Below, in pieces: positions 45,341-56,399 of a stretch of DNA of 64,000 nucleotides. The stretch is taken from the NCBI RefSeq assembly GCF_041381155.1, contig NC_091134.1:67808469-67872468 (forward strand), written 5' to 3'. This DNA is from Argopecten irradians. Taxonomy: Eukaryota; Mollusca; Bivalvia; Pectinida; Pectinidae. The position numbers and the translations under genes were made by a program. The notes beneath the pieces were generated by a model. That model worked only from the letters and a program-made list of their open reading frames with translations, had not been told where the DNA came from and did no database searches. The stretch's first letter is position 1. Every line of letters begins with the position of its first letter.

Positions 45341-47505
45341 ACAAATATATGTAAACAATATAGACAACATTAAACATATACCTTATTTGACCCAATAAAT
45401 TTAGAAACAACAGCCCAAAATATCTTTAACCTCATCGTTTATATTTGACCTATTGAAATTAATTATATTGGAAACAATAACCTACAGAAGAACATGCATC
45501 TATCATTTGATGACTGTGGCCTATCAGTATACTGACATACGTTTGTACCGGTATATATGTAACCTAATCAATTTGGAAAAAAACCCAAATAAAGACAGAA
45601 CAATTTGCATTTACCATAGAAAGGACCAAATTAAATAAATGAAAATAACAACTTAGTACAATGTATTATTTGAGCAAAATAATTTGAAAACCATGACAAA
45701 GAAAAGATGTTACTTTATACTCAACTCTTTTATTAGATTACAATAGCAAGCTGATGACCTAAAAAACAATCTGAAAAAAATCACTGAACAAGTATACTTA
45801 TTGACTGATTCCTAATATGAAGATTTTTCAATAGTGTGTTTTCTGAACCTTTTGAAAACTACTTTTGTCATATTAGTTGTAAGCAGCAAATCAGTTGTAC
45901 ATGAGAGATCCTCACATCATCTCTAACAGCAGGTATACTGTTATTACATAACTGTGGCTGATAGTCCATAAAAAGCTTAAATATAGCTAGCTGATTTAAT
46001 GTGCTGGCACACATTTTTATTTTATACAGCTACCATAAACATTAAACAGCAGTCGCTGATAATATGGATATATATGGAAAGAATGTAAAACAGACAATGT
46101 CAAAATGTCAAAATATTTCTGTCAGAGAATAATAAATGTCGAGCTGGTTCTTTATAGTCTGATTACTAGCCATTTCAAAATTGTACCTGCTATAAAATGT
46201 CAACATTATTATGTATAACAAATGTATCTGGCAACTTTGATCTCATCCAGTACTGACTATAAACAATTTCCTGATTTAAGTTGGAGAGATTGTTTCAGCT
46301 GTGAATTACATACATGATAGACAAGTTATATGCAAATGTACTTAAATAACAGAATGACACAAATTTATATCTGTTGTACATTTGTTTGTTTATGTCCTTT
46401 AACAGTCAGCTGGATAGTAAAATTTATAAGGACACAACAGGTTTATATATACAGGATGTGAAAGAAAGTTGATCATGAATTACCAGAGAAAGGCCAGCTG
46501 TCTATGGTCTGTACCTTCAGCAAATTGCTCTATATTCCATTCTAACTTCAAACTTTTTTGCTATCTATTTATTTTCAGTTTTATTTTTTCCAAAAAAATA
46601 ATATTACATGTATACTAAAATAATATCCATCAATGAAGTTTATAACCAGTTCCTGTTTTTAAATAGCCAGCCGAGTAAATAATCATTTAGAGTAAAATGC
46701 TAATTACAGTGGTATTAGATAAAGCCATATGCATGTGAATATTAAAAACAGGAATTGTTCGAATTCATCTTATAAAATGACTACAAAACTAAAATATCTA
46801 AAAAATACCATATATATCATTTCATTTCAATATTTCTGTTGTGCATAATTTAAAACGTATAGCAAAATGTTTATTTCATATAATACATAATTAGTTCAGA
46901 AACAAGAATAAAACAAAGTTACATTGAATATTAAATTTAAAAAACTTTTAGCTCTGGACAGAAGATTTTGAGGAAAAACAAGCAGAATTGAACAGATGAT
47001 ATAGATCCAACTGAAACGATTAACTAATTGCAAAGTTTTGATTGTTCACAGAAACCACGTAACTAATTAAAGCCATGTGACACTGCTTCAGATCATCGCT
47101 GTAGGTACATATTGGATCAAGGACCTGGTGGACATATGCCCTCTTCTATTCGACAACAAATGGAAATTTAATTGTGGTCATATAATGGATGGATGTTTAT
47201 AAACATGTTTCAATTACATGGTACCAACACTCTTGTGGTATATACTTTAAAATATTGCTGACATTGTTAATACCTGTACATACAAATATATTCAATGTTT
47301 TTGACAAAAATTATATTGGGCCTTAATTATCCTCCCTTAACATATATATATACCTCCATGTATTTATAATACTTATATAGCAATGACAACATGAATGCAA
47401 CATATATATATATTACACAATCTGTATACAGTCATATGTAAGTTTCACAAACATATCTATATATGATACAAATCCATAAATACTTTGTGATTTTGACTTA
47501 ACCCA
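45341..47505 (-). other. Probable 3' UTR or downstream region of the FRS2-like gene
   Basis: AT-rich, no coding frames on either strand. A short SINE-tail-like string (GTTTGTTTATGTCCTTTAAC, 46384) is present. The transcript end cannot be placed. Confidence 0.4.
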
Positions 47506-48789
47506 TTAGCTGGTAATCGTACTGTTGTGGCGTGTCTTACGAATTCCCTCCCCTGCAGCGTCGCTCATCACACGTGACGAGTTGGACAGTGCCTGAGTTT
47601 TGGCAAAGTCAATGACTGTGTAACTGTCTGTTCTTTTGCTGGGCGATTCTGCAGGATACGGGTTATAGGATACAGGGGATGTAGGCGTGGTCGACCCTGT
47701 ACCATTGGTTAGGTTGACCACCTCTATGTAGTTCAGACGGCCAGGACCCTGGACAGGAGGTGGGGCACAAGACGGTGCACTGCTACCACTAGATGTTGAA
47801 ATTGGATGTGAAATATTCAGATAATTATGATCTACATTTTTTGGCGGACGAAGTGGGACAGGATTTCCATTACTAACTCTGGCAGCAGCTCCTTCTGGCA
47901 CAGTGACGTTCATGTAATCAGGTTGATTACCGCCATCATAAGGAGGGTCATCAAACACATCACCATTTATTGTCTCATCTAATTCAATGTTTGGCAGACC
48001 ATGATCGTCACCTCCGTCCACATCAGGCTCTGACTGAATCCTTGGGCGATTACCATTTTGACTAGACATGACTTCCTCACATTCGTCTTCTGCACTCTCG
48101 GGTAAATCGAGACGAATATACTGTAAACCTGCTGAATTTCTGTTATAGTCACTATCCTGCTGGAGCTTAGGATTGTGTAAGAAGTCAATGAGTACTGATT
48201 CAGCATTCACACTATCCATACCACCATTTTGCAAACTGCGATGCCGAGAGCCATTGGCACCGTTAGTGTTAACGTTGACATACTGGTGATCAGCATCAAC
48301 ATTTGTGTCAACATTAATGTAGTTGATGTCTCTTGTCAAAGCATTTGTTTGCACAGTTCCTGGCTGTACCACAAATCCATTCACTTGCTGCATTTCTATG
48401 TTAACAGAGGATGGGCGACTGTTGTGAATGCTGTGGTCAAATGCTTGGTTTGCCCCGAGCTCGTCCTGCTGTCCAGCCCTTTGTATACACTCCTGGACTG
48501 CAGCAAACAGGGACTCGGCCCTGCGGCATTTAAATGCATATATACCTGGACCTGTTGGGCAGCGTCTACCACTTTCAAACGAAAACAACTCTTGATCACA
48601 TCCATATCTTCTTAAACAGCGTAATGGCCAATGAATGGGATCTTTTCCTTTCTGGTGTAAAATCAAATCTACATCTGTCACTTCAATTTTTCCAGAATTC
48701 AATTCGTCTCCATTTTCATCCACATTGTACACACGGAATGTCCTAGAATTTCGATCAGACCGATCGGCAGTAGAATACATACATCCCAT
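47506..48789 (-). CDS. FRS2: FRS2/FRS3-like FGF-receptor substrate, docking adaptor
   Basis: 427 residues in one exon. MGCMYS fits N-myristoylation at Gly2, with Cys3 available for palmitoylation, so the protein should sit on the inner plasma membrane. Residues about 15-115 form an IRS-type PTB domain; LRCLRRYGCDQELFSFESGR and GIYAFKCRRAESLF match FRS2/3 closely. The rest is a disordered tail with tyrosine motifs: YINV (157), YVNV (170), YMNV (292) and YLNI (323) fit the YxN rule for GRB2 SH2 binding. YIRL (224) and YIEV (354) are further candidate sites. YTVIDFAKTQAL (390) resembles the SHP2-type motif near the C-terminus of related docking proteins. Known family role: linking activated FGF (and Trk-type) receptors to RAS-MAPK signalling. 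The ATG at 48789 is supported by the myristoylation motif and by an in-frame TAA upstream. A splice acceptor 34 bp upstream of the ATG implies a separate 5' UTR exon. Confidence 0.93.
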   Translation of the reverse strand: MGCMYSTADRSDRNSRTFRVYNVDENGDELNSGKIEVTDVDLILHQKGKDPIHWPLRCLRRYGCDQELFSFESGRRCPTGPGIYAFKCRRAESLFAAVQECIQRAGQQDELGANQAFDHSIHNSRPSSVNIEMQQVNGFVVQPGTVQTNALTRDINYINVDTNVDADHQYVNVNTNGANGSRHRSLQNGGMDSVNAESVLIDFLHNPKLQQDSDYNRNSAGLQYIRLDLPESAEDECEEVMSSQNGNRPRIQSEPDVDGGDDHGLPNIELDETINGDVFDDPPYDGGNQPDYMNVTVPEGAAARVSNGNPVPLRPPKNVDHNYLNISHPISTSSGSSAPSCAPPPVQGPGRLNYIEVVNLTNGTGSTTPTSPVSYNPYPAESPSKRTDSYTVIDFAKTQALSNSSRVMSDAAGEGIRKTRHNSTITS

Positions 48790-48823
48790 GGTGATACATG
48801 TATCTGTTAATTGAAGGTTTTAC
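48790..48823 (-). other. 5' UTR part of the FRS2-like coding exon, with acceptor
   Basis: On the minus strand, TTTGCAG precedes GTAAAACCTTC at 48823, followed 34 bases later by the ATG. An in-frame TAA lies at 48820-48822. A non-coding first exon should therefore lie further right; 56116-56368 is one candidate region. Confidence 0.55.
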
Positions 48824-49371
48824 CTGCAAATATAATTAATAACATATAGAGTAAAGAGAATACATGTCTATTATAATTAAAGTTTTTGCGAAATATTAAC
48901 ATGAACATTAATTTGCCCCTTATATATAATTATACTGTTACTACTTAAAAATTAAAAGTGTATGTGACTCACTGCACATATATACAGTAAATACCTTGGT
49001 ATACATGTAGGCCTACATATGATATATACCGTTGTACATGCATGTAGAAAATTCAAAAGAGACAACAAAGTTATAAGTTATACTATACAAATATGTCTGT
49101 ATATTTATTCCTGTATGCATATACAAGGCCATCCAGGAATTCAGATAATCAAATTGACAATTTCCAGTGATCATGTCAGCATATATACCAAGTTACCAAC
49201 CAACTATCACTTCGTCATTGAAACATCCTTTTTTGGGGATGTGGATGTGGCGCGGTGGCAGAAGGCGCAGGTATGTTTGGCAAGGCGATTGGGTGCCATA
49301 TAAGGCACAAGTCAAAAATCAATTAATTGTCATTCTGTGTTAAATTGTGTTTCTTTGATATGTATATTTAT

Positions 49372-50565
49372 CAGGGTTGGGGTCAATTACATTGCAATGT
49401 AATTAATTACAATTACAATTACTTGGTCTAAAGTCAATTACAATTACAATTACAATTACTCAGTTTTGTAAATGTAATTAATTACAATTACAATTACTCA
49501 TTCAAATTAATTACAATTACAATTACATTCAAAAAGTAATTAATTACAATTACACATTACATTTTCCTAATATGTTTATTTTTGATAACGTCATACAATT
49601 TAGCATTGATACAGATATATAAGTCAATATCAGTAAATTCTGACAGAACACATGTTCACTTCACATAAACCGCAAGTTACAATTGAGTACTGGTAGGGTG
49701 TATTAGTTTTACATGTACATTTTTATTGGACCTAGCAGTAACATTGGCAAATGTGTCAACTTTAGGTACCAGGTATTCATGTTTTTGAATTGCATTTTAT
49801 CATCATCAGCTTGAAAATTATCATCAGACAGTCTGATTATGTGTGATTGGAATACTTTGGCAGCAGCACTAAACAATCTCTCTACTGGAGCAGAAGTGGC
49901 TGGTATAGCTATAAATGCTTGCTAGCTAAAATAGACGAATTTGGATATCAGCAAGGATTATCTTTCCAGAACTTTAATGGGTCACAACATCTCTCATTAA
50001 AGCATTGAATTTAAGACCTGAGTTGTGTCTCTTTCGTGGGGGTGTAATGGGAAGAAAACTGAAAAAGACTTCTGTTTTAATTTTCTTGGCAGGGGGCGGT
50101 GAAGACTAATATGAGCTATCATCTATACTTTTGCCTTCATTAGATATGCTAATTAGTGATCAACAGATGTTATATAAGCAAGACCTTTGTGAGTTGTAAT
50201 CACAGGCTATATGTGTTCACACCTCACACCTGTATAGTGCCTGAGGGGTAAACTACAGGTAAAAAGAGGTACAAGTGTAGTGTATACTATGGTCACTGCC
50301 TCACATATGTTACCTGTTTAAATTTCTATATAGCCAAATATATGTCATTAATTAATCTTGGTATTAGACATTAGTAAATATGTATTATGTAATTGAAAAG
50401 TAATTGAAATGTAATTGTTAATTACACATTTTTAGAATGTAATGAATTACAATTACAATTACATGTAATTGAAATATTTCTTAATTACAAATTACTTTCA
50501 ATTACTTGAAAAAATGTAATTAATTGCAATTAATTACAATTACATTTTTAATTACCCCAACCCTG
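49372..50565. mobile_element. Non-autonomous hAT-type transposon
   Basis: The ends are CAGGGTTGGGGT and ACCCCAACCCTG. A perfect 8-bp target duplication ATATTTAT flanks them (49364-49371 and 50566-50573). Subterminal regions are rich in (AATTAC)n. The roughly 0.8-kb centre has no transposase-like frame. An 8-bp duplication with CAGGG ends is typical of the hAT superfamily. Confidence 0.92.
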
Positions 50566-51250
50566 ATATTTATACCGCATTGCAGTTCCTACAATTGTTA
50601 ATATAAAATTCAATATTATGTTGTATCATTTATGGTTCTATGGTTATATCCATTACTTTTAATTAGTACATGTTAAGATCTAATTACATAAACTAATGAT
50701 TAAACTAGCAAATTAGTGTACAAAGATAGGTAAATGCATACAGACATAATAGGTACCAGTAAACCTTATATTTTATATAGCTAGGATAAGACGCTGTGTG
50801 GTGCATGTACAAATGTCAGGTGATTATTTCCTTGGTAATTAATTACCACTAGATCATTCAGATACTTAAAATTTCACTTTCAATTAATTATCAATAAATC
50901 AAACTATGAAATATTAAATGTTTACCTGTTTAGGCTACAAGTAAAGAATTCTCTCAGCAATACAAATATCGCTTTACATATAGGTGACATACCATGTATG
51001 TTCTCAATGAATTGGAAAAGATCCAAAAAATAAAATGTTAAAGTACATTATACTGAACTGAAGTAATTATTTGTCAGAGAAACGTTTCGCATATTTAGAG
51101 ACTTTGCAATGCGGCGAGGCCATGTGGTACATATGTAGAGTATGTTTTTAACAAAATAAAACAATATATAAGGCATGATTATTTAAATACATGTATATGT
51201 GAGATGTTACATATTGGCAATAAAGTTTGGATATATCTTTTGGGTTGTAT
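50566..51250. other. No gene recognised
   Basis: AT-rich sequence with no frame or repeat of note, between a hAT element and a MITE. Confidence 0.4.
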
Positions 51251-51253
51251 ATA

Positions 51254-51600
51254 CAGTCAAACCTATGTATAAAGGACACCCAGGGGACAAGGCTAAAGTG
51301 TCCTTTATAGACAGGTGTCCTTTATATAGAGGTCAGTGTTTCGGCGAGTTATGTCCCCAGAGCGGTTCAACCTAAGCAATCTTTCCATACACTAGTATGT
51401 TAGTCTAATTTCTACTGAAAGCTTGTTTTTATTCGTGTGAAAGTTGCAGACAATCGTCTATGTCCGCTATGTAGGAATATTACCAACGTTCCGCTATATA
51501 CATTACATTTATATAGTGATTTTCGTTGGGGATTCCTAGCACTGTCCATTATGGACAGGTGTCCCCTATATAGAGGTGTCCGCTATTGAAGGTTTGACAG
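51254..51600. mobile_element. MITE with CAGTCAAACCT ends and TA target
   Basis: Left CAGTCAAACCT and right AGGTTTGACAG are exact inverse complements, flanked on both sides by TA. The interior repeats GTGTCC and TATAGAGG motifs. TA duplication suggests a Tc1/mariner-type mobiliser. A related left end occurs near 9784. Confidence 0.8.
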
Positions 51601-51708
51601 TATAAGGTAATCACTTTAATCTCATTGTCTGACTGAAATTACTATCAAATTTTAAGTTTTTATCAAATATGGAAGGTTATGTTGTTTGTGCATGTTCGGA
51701 AGGCCTAC

Positions 51709-51984
51709 TCACACTTGGTTTATCACTGTTGTGGTGTCGTTGTAAATGTGTGTTGTTAGGTTGGTTGTATTTCCGGAATATTTTAGCTTTTGCTTACACT
51801 CATTACAAGCGAAGAGAGTTTTATCCATTTCCCATGTTTCATTACTAGATTTAGTAGACAGAAACTTAAAATAAGACCAGCAAGCGGCTTTATAGGCCAC
51901 AGGTGCGGACACAAGTTTAGTGTTTTGCTCCCTGTGGGATTTCGCCAATCGTTCGGATGACGCTGACAAAGGGAGATAATCCAA
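51709..51984 (-). pseudogene. BED-type zinc finger fragment, frameshifted
   Basis: 91 residues read SYFKFLSTKS ... ACNECKQKLKYSGNTTNLTT. This is the front of a BED finger as found in hAT transposases and ZBED proteins, with the CxxC pair intact. After NLTTH the frame is wrong: the expected HxxxH pair can be read only in another frame of the same DNA (around CATTTACAACGACACCAC). It is therefore probably a decayed transposase start. A short exon with a nearby splice is possible but less likely. Confidence 0.65.
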
Positions 51985-52436
51985 TGTTCAATTTTTATTT
52001 TTAGGTATCACAATACTAAAATAAATTGAACACGGTGCATCAATGCACCACCATGCGATGCAATACATCAATGAATCACACCTCTACTATATATATTGCT
52101 ATAATAGCAATAAATAAACATGTGCCCAACCTGTATGTTGGTACAAGCTGGAAACCTCAGTGCGTAAGCGTGTACAAGATGGTAAAAACTGTCGACAGGC
52201 CATGGCCAGTGCCTGTTTGTAGTAATATACCGTACCAGCACTCGGCATGCCCTTCTACAGAAGTCAACTCGACCACTCATTAGAGCATGCCGAATGAATT
52301 GTCTACACGGCTACACTTTAATACCTGATCGTAGATGTGTGAAAGCTTCTATGGGCCCCCTCATCCCTATCTATAATGTGCCTATTAAATAATTCAATAA
52401 CAGTATTAAATAGGATTTTATGATATTGGAAATAAA
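51985..52436. other. No gene recognised
   Basis: Short frames on both strands show no family resemblance. No repeat was recognised. Confidence 0.35.
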
Positions 52437-53892
52437 ACAAGAGATCCCAGAGGGAATCCAAGGTGGCGGCCTATCAGCCATCTTGTTAATCTATCGGCCC
52501 AAAAATCCAATATGTACATCTAGGGCCCTAGAGTAACCTACAGATGATATTTGAGACAGATCCCTTAAGCATTTTCTGAGAAATTGCGGTAACAAACTTC
52601 AATTACCAAAATCAAAGACAGCGGCAGGTCGGCCATCTTGTTGACTGATCAGTCCCAAAATGCAATATGCACAACGAGGGTCCTAAGGGAACCTACATAT
52701 GGAATTATGAGACAGATCCCTTCAGTATTTTCTGAGAAATAGCGATAACAAACTTTAACTATCACAATCCAAGATGGCGGCCGGTCGGCCATCTTGTTGA
52801 CCGTTCTGTCCTAAAATGCAATACATGTATACACAACTAGGGCACTAGAGGAACCTACATATAAAATTTGATACAGATCCCTTCAGTACTTTCTGAGAAA
52901 TAGCGGTAAAAACTACTGAAATCCAAGATGGCGGTCTGTCGGCCATCTTGTTGCCCGATCTGTCCTAAAATGCAATATGCACAACTACGGCCCTTGTGGA
53001 ACCTATAGATGAAATTTAAGAAAAATAACTTCAGTATTTTTAATACATAGCTGTAACAAACCTCATGCAACTATCAAAATCCAAGACGGCGGCCTGTCGG
53101 CCATCTTGTTGACCGTTCTGTCCTAAAATGCAATATGCACGAGAGCCCTAGTGGAATCTACAGATGAAATTTGAGACAGATCCCTTCAGTACTTTCTGAA
53201 AAATAACGATAACAAACTTTAACTATCAAAATCCAAGATGGCGGCTTGTCGGCTATCTTGTAGACCAATCAGTCCCCAAATGTGATATGCACAACTAGGG
53301 GCCTAGGGGAACCTACATATATGGAATTTGCAGACATCGCGAAATTTGATGGTCTGACGGACATGTCCAGCAAAATTTTACTTGGACCGCCTATTTTAAA
53401 ATGCGGTCCGGACTGATCGTTCGACAATTATTAAGTACTGGAAGTCGGTAGAAATGGCGTCTCTGAAGTATTACGCAGGTGCCGAACCTGGCAAAAACGT
53501 AAACTGCATAAGATAATCATGAAAACAGCTGCCTGGATACTAATTGCAGGAAGCTATGTTTACTTCAAAACTTCACATTAATGTTCTTTAGTACTTTCTG
53601 AGAAATAGCGGTAACAAACTTTCAAAATCCAAGATGGCTGCCTGGCGACCATCTCGTTGACCGATCGGTCCTAAAATACAATATGGACAACATTAACTAG
53701 GGCCCTGTGGGAACCTACATATCAAATTTGAAAAAAAGATCCTTGTAGTACTTTCTGAGAAATAGCGGTAACAAGAATTGTTAACGGATTGACAGACGGA
53801 CAAAGGACAGACAGATGGGAGGACGGATGGATAACGGACCACGAATGAAAGGCGATTTGAATACAGCCCACAATATAACGATAGGCTGAAAA
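52437..53892 (-). repeat. Family D element, old copy with an insertion
   Basis: The right end inverted, AACAAGAGATCCCAGAGGGA, opens the element. Diverged 155-bp units with AAGATGGCGGC/GCCATCTTG follow, then a CGGACAAAGGACAGACAG stretch and a degraded left hairpin (CAGCCCACAATATAACGATAGGCTG). From about 53327 to 53585 the sequence is unrelated to the family and looks like an insertion. Confidence 0.85.
53327..53585. other. Unrecognised insertion inside a family D element
   Basis: Unit sequence stops after GGAACCTACATATATGGAAT and resumes at AGTACTTTCTGAGAAATAGC. Between them lie about 250 bp containing an inverted pair GGACCGC/GCGGTCC (near 53395). No target duplication could be defined. Confidence 0.5.
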
Positions 53893-54139
53893 CTTATATT
53901 TGAGGGTCATCTTGCCCATCACACATTACTTATCAATTTACCTGTTGTCAACAGACTGCTGTACCATTATGTAAGGCGTTACTGCTACATAAGAACTTTG
54001 CTAACCATAACTTTTTTCACATTACGTTATATTAAAACAAATAAACCAGCTACTGATACACTGTATGTGCCAACATCATTACAGAATCATAATTGGACAT
54101 GGCCTCAAGGTTTACAAAACACTCAAAATTAAACGAAAA

Positions 54140-54281
54140 TACTCATTTACTCAGAGAACGACGGTCAACGACCAAAACTGGAATACATGTTTTCCGTAAT
54201 GTATGGGACCGCTATCATGCCAATCAGATCACACAAATCGAAAAAATACAGCGCAGAGCAGCACGATATATGTATATCCAC
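54140..54281 (+). pseudogene. LINE ORF2 C-terminal fragment, left part
   Basis: The frame gives VWDRYHANQITQIEKIQRRA followed by ARYM. This is a diverged version of the VWDPYT...IEKVQRRAARFV segment after the reverse transcriptase domain of jockey/CR1/RTE-like LINEs. It is cut by a family E element. Confidence 0.7.
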
Positions 54282-55041
54282 AAGAGGCCCAAGGGCCTTA
54301 ACGGTCATCTGACTACCTTGGCAATAATCATATAGGAAATTAATTAGATATCGTGTCATGGTAGCCATCATCGATTTGGGATCAACCAGAGATGTAACAG
54401 CACTTTGTCAGGACCATGTCAGGATCATTTCATGCAAGTTTCAGCCAAATCACACCAGTAGATCTTGAGAAGAAGTCCCTCAAAATGTGTTATCAAGATG
54501 GTGGCTGTGGTGGCCATCTTGGATTTCAAATCAACCCGAAAAATAACAACACTTTGTCGGGACCTTGTCAGGATCATTTCATGCAAGTTTCAGCCAAATC
54601 ACAGCGTTAGAACTTGATAAGAAGTTCAAAATGTGTTTTCAAGATGGCGGCCATCTTGGATTTGGGATCAACCCAAAAAATAACAACACTTTGTCGAGAC
54701 CAATATGTCAGGATCATTTTATGCAAGTTTCAGCCAAATCGCACTGTTAGAACTTGAGAAGAAGTTCAAAATGTGTTTTCAAGATGGCGGCTGTGGCGGC
54801 CATCTTGTATTTCAGATCAACCCAAAAAATAACAATACTTTATACTTTGTCAGGACCATGTCAGGATCATTTCATGCAAGTTTCAGTCAAATCGCAATTG
54901 TAGAACTTGAGAAGAAGTTCAAGATCATTTCATGCAACTTCAAGTTTCAGCCAAAATTTCACTAGTAGAACTTGAGAAGAAGTTCAATATGTGAAGAGTT
55001 AACGCGGACGACGGACGAAACATGACGACTATAGGTCACTA
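54282..55041 (-). repeat. Family E element
   Basis: The + strand begins CAAGAGGCCCAAGGGCCTTA ACGGTCATCTGAC, a family C-like right end inverted. Four to five units of about 140-152 bp carry TCAGGATCATTTCATGCAAG, TTGAGAAGAAGTTCAAAATG and an AAGATGGCGGC/GCCATCTTG inverted pair. It ends GCGGACGACGGACG, then ATAGGTCACTAAAAA. The left hairpin is reduced to one arm. The units are unlike families A-D and F. Confidence 0.82.
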
Positions 55042-55044
55042 AAA

Positions 55045-55700
55045 ATAGAATTAGATAACATGAAACAAGCTCAGTTACAGACATGATACATTAACTCAAA
55101 CTACTCTCACAACACACGCAGATTACAGCCAAGACTAACACTTTTCTTCAAAATCATACACAAACAAGTCATAATCTGATTGTCAGCACACCATTCCTCA
55201 TCAAAACAGATTTCAGAATTAGACACACACACACCCACACACATATTGTTATATATTAGCTACCAATCATGGCAATGACACATACAAATACTGCTTATTC
55301 CCACACACAATCACACAATAAAACCTTTAACCGGTAGCAGCAGTTCAAAGCACAACACTCGAAGACTTCAAGGCAAACATCCCATATACAGTCCTTGAAG
55401 CCTGCACAACTAACTAAACTTTACGCCTTTTTATCCTATTTTTATCTTAAAGCTCTACAAAAATTAAGAAAAAAAATCCTTCATCTTCACTTTCAGTCAC
55501 TGTACATAACACTTCACACGTCACTGCGCCAACCCCCATAGACCACAATTCACCAACATTGACAGCCTGATCTAACAATAAGAAGAACTGTCAATGTATG
55601 GAACACTCTTCCGTCCCATATAGTGTCAAGTGTCAAGGAATTCGAATATGAATTAGATGAACACTGGAATAACCAACAACAAAAATACTGCTTTAAGAAA
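55045..55700 (+). pseudogene. LINE ORF2 C-terminal fragment, right part
   Basis: Broken frames give HNTRRLQPRLTLFFKIIHKQ (near 55110-55170) and, further on, VNVWNTLPSHIVSSVKEFEY (near 55595-55650). Both match, in order, the closing part of the same LINE type as 54140-54281. A (CA)n-rich, unrelated stretch lies between them. The family E element therefore landed inside an old LINE. Confidence 0.65.
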
Positions 55701-56115
55701 AATCAGACTGTGAATGTTACAATTTTATTTCATTTCAGCAGAAACACATAAATTAGATATATGTTTCTGATTCCATAAAAACGTAGCATGGTATATTACA
55801 CAGTGCTGACTGTCAAAGGAATACAGATTCCTACTTCGTCAGAAAAAAATCTATGTTTCTATCTATGTAAAATTGAAACCAAACTAACGACAACTATTAC
55901 ATTTTAGCATCTTTAGTTTTAAAACATGTGTCATGAATCGTGCCAGGTAAACATTGTGGCATTGTATTATATATTGTCTTGAAAGCCGACTTTCATAAAA
56001 CGAAGTGGACCAAGAAAACGATATCTAACGCAACATTGACACTAATTTTACGTGTGATATATTTGAATTTCCCTCACAAACATCGGTGGCCGCATGTAAA
56101 TACTCATCTACTTAC

Positions 56116-56368
56116 CAGCTTCATCTAACCGTGTTCTAATTCGTAATTCTATGTCGTAATATTTAAACGAGGATAGAATTTTAAAGTTCTCCTGCCCGAC
56201 TTCCGCCATATCGATGACCTCGACCTTTAATCTGCCTCCCAGTAGAGGGCGCTGATAAGATGTCTTATCGTGGGGCTCCCTGTGGGGAGTCATGCAACAG
56301 GTGGCCATATCCAGACGGATCTGCAGATTTTCATGGTTCGTATCAGAAACAAGTATTAGCAGAGACAT
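56116..56368 (-). CDS. Possible first exon of an unrecognised protein
   Basis: An open frame from the ATG at 56368 runs about 84 residues (MSLLILVSDTNHENLQIRLD at the start, SFKYYDIELRIRTRLDEAG at the end). It stops at a strong donor, CTG|GTAAGTAG (junction at 56116). The composition is protein-like and the region is less AT-rich than its surroundings. I do not recognise a family, and no downstream exon was identified. It could instead be a non-coding first exon of the FRS2-like gene on the same strand, 7.3 kb downstream. Confidence 0.35.
56239..56252 (+). promoter_or_regulatory. Perfect match to the CTCF core motif
   Basis: CCAGTAGAGGGCGC fits the bilaterian CTCF consensus CCASYAGRKGGCRS at every position. 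It lies inside the exon-like, less AT-rich segment between the two minus-strand genes. Occupancy is not shown. Confidence 0.5.
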
Positions 56369-56399
56369 AGATAATTTAATTACTATCTAAATCTCTGGT

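Noticed and set aside
46384-46415. SINE tail-like GTTTGTTTATGTCCTTTAAC
   Set aside because: Only a short match to the SINE 3' end; insufficient to call a copy.
48229-48746. + strand frames opposite the FRS2-like gene
   Set aside because: Antisense shadows; the minus-strand protein is clearly a known family.
49225-49300. SINE head-like GTGGCGCGGTGGCAGAAGGC
   Set aside because: There is some resemblance to a tRNA-derived head, but no B box or tail in the right place.
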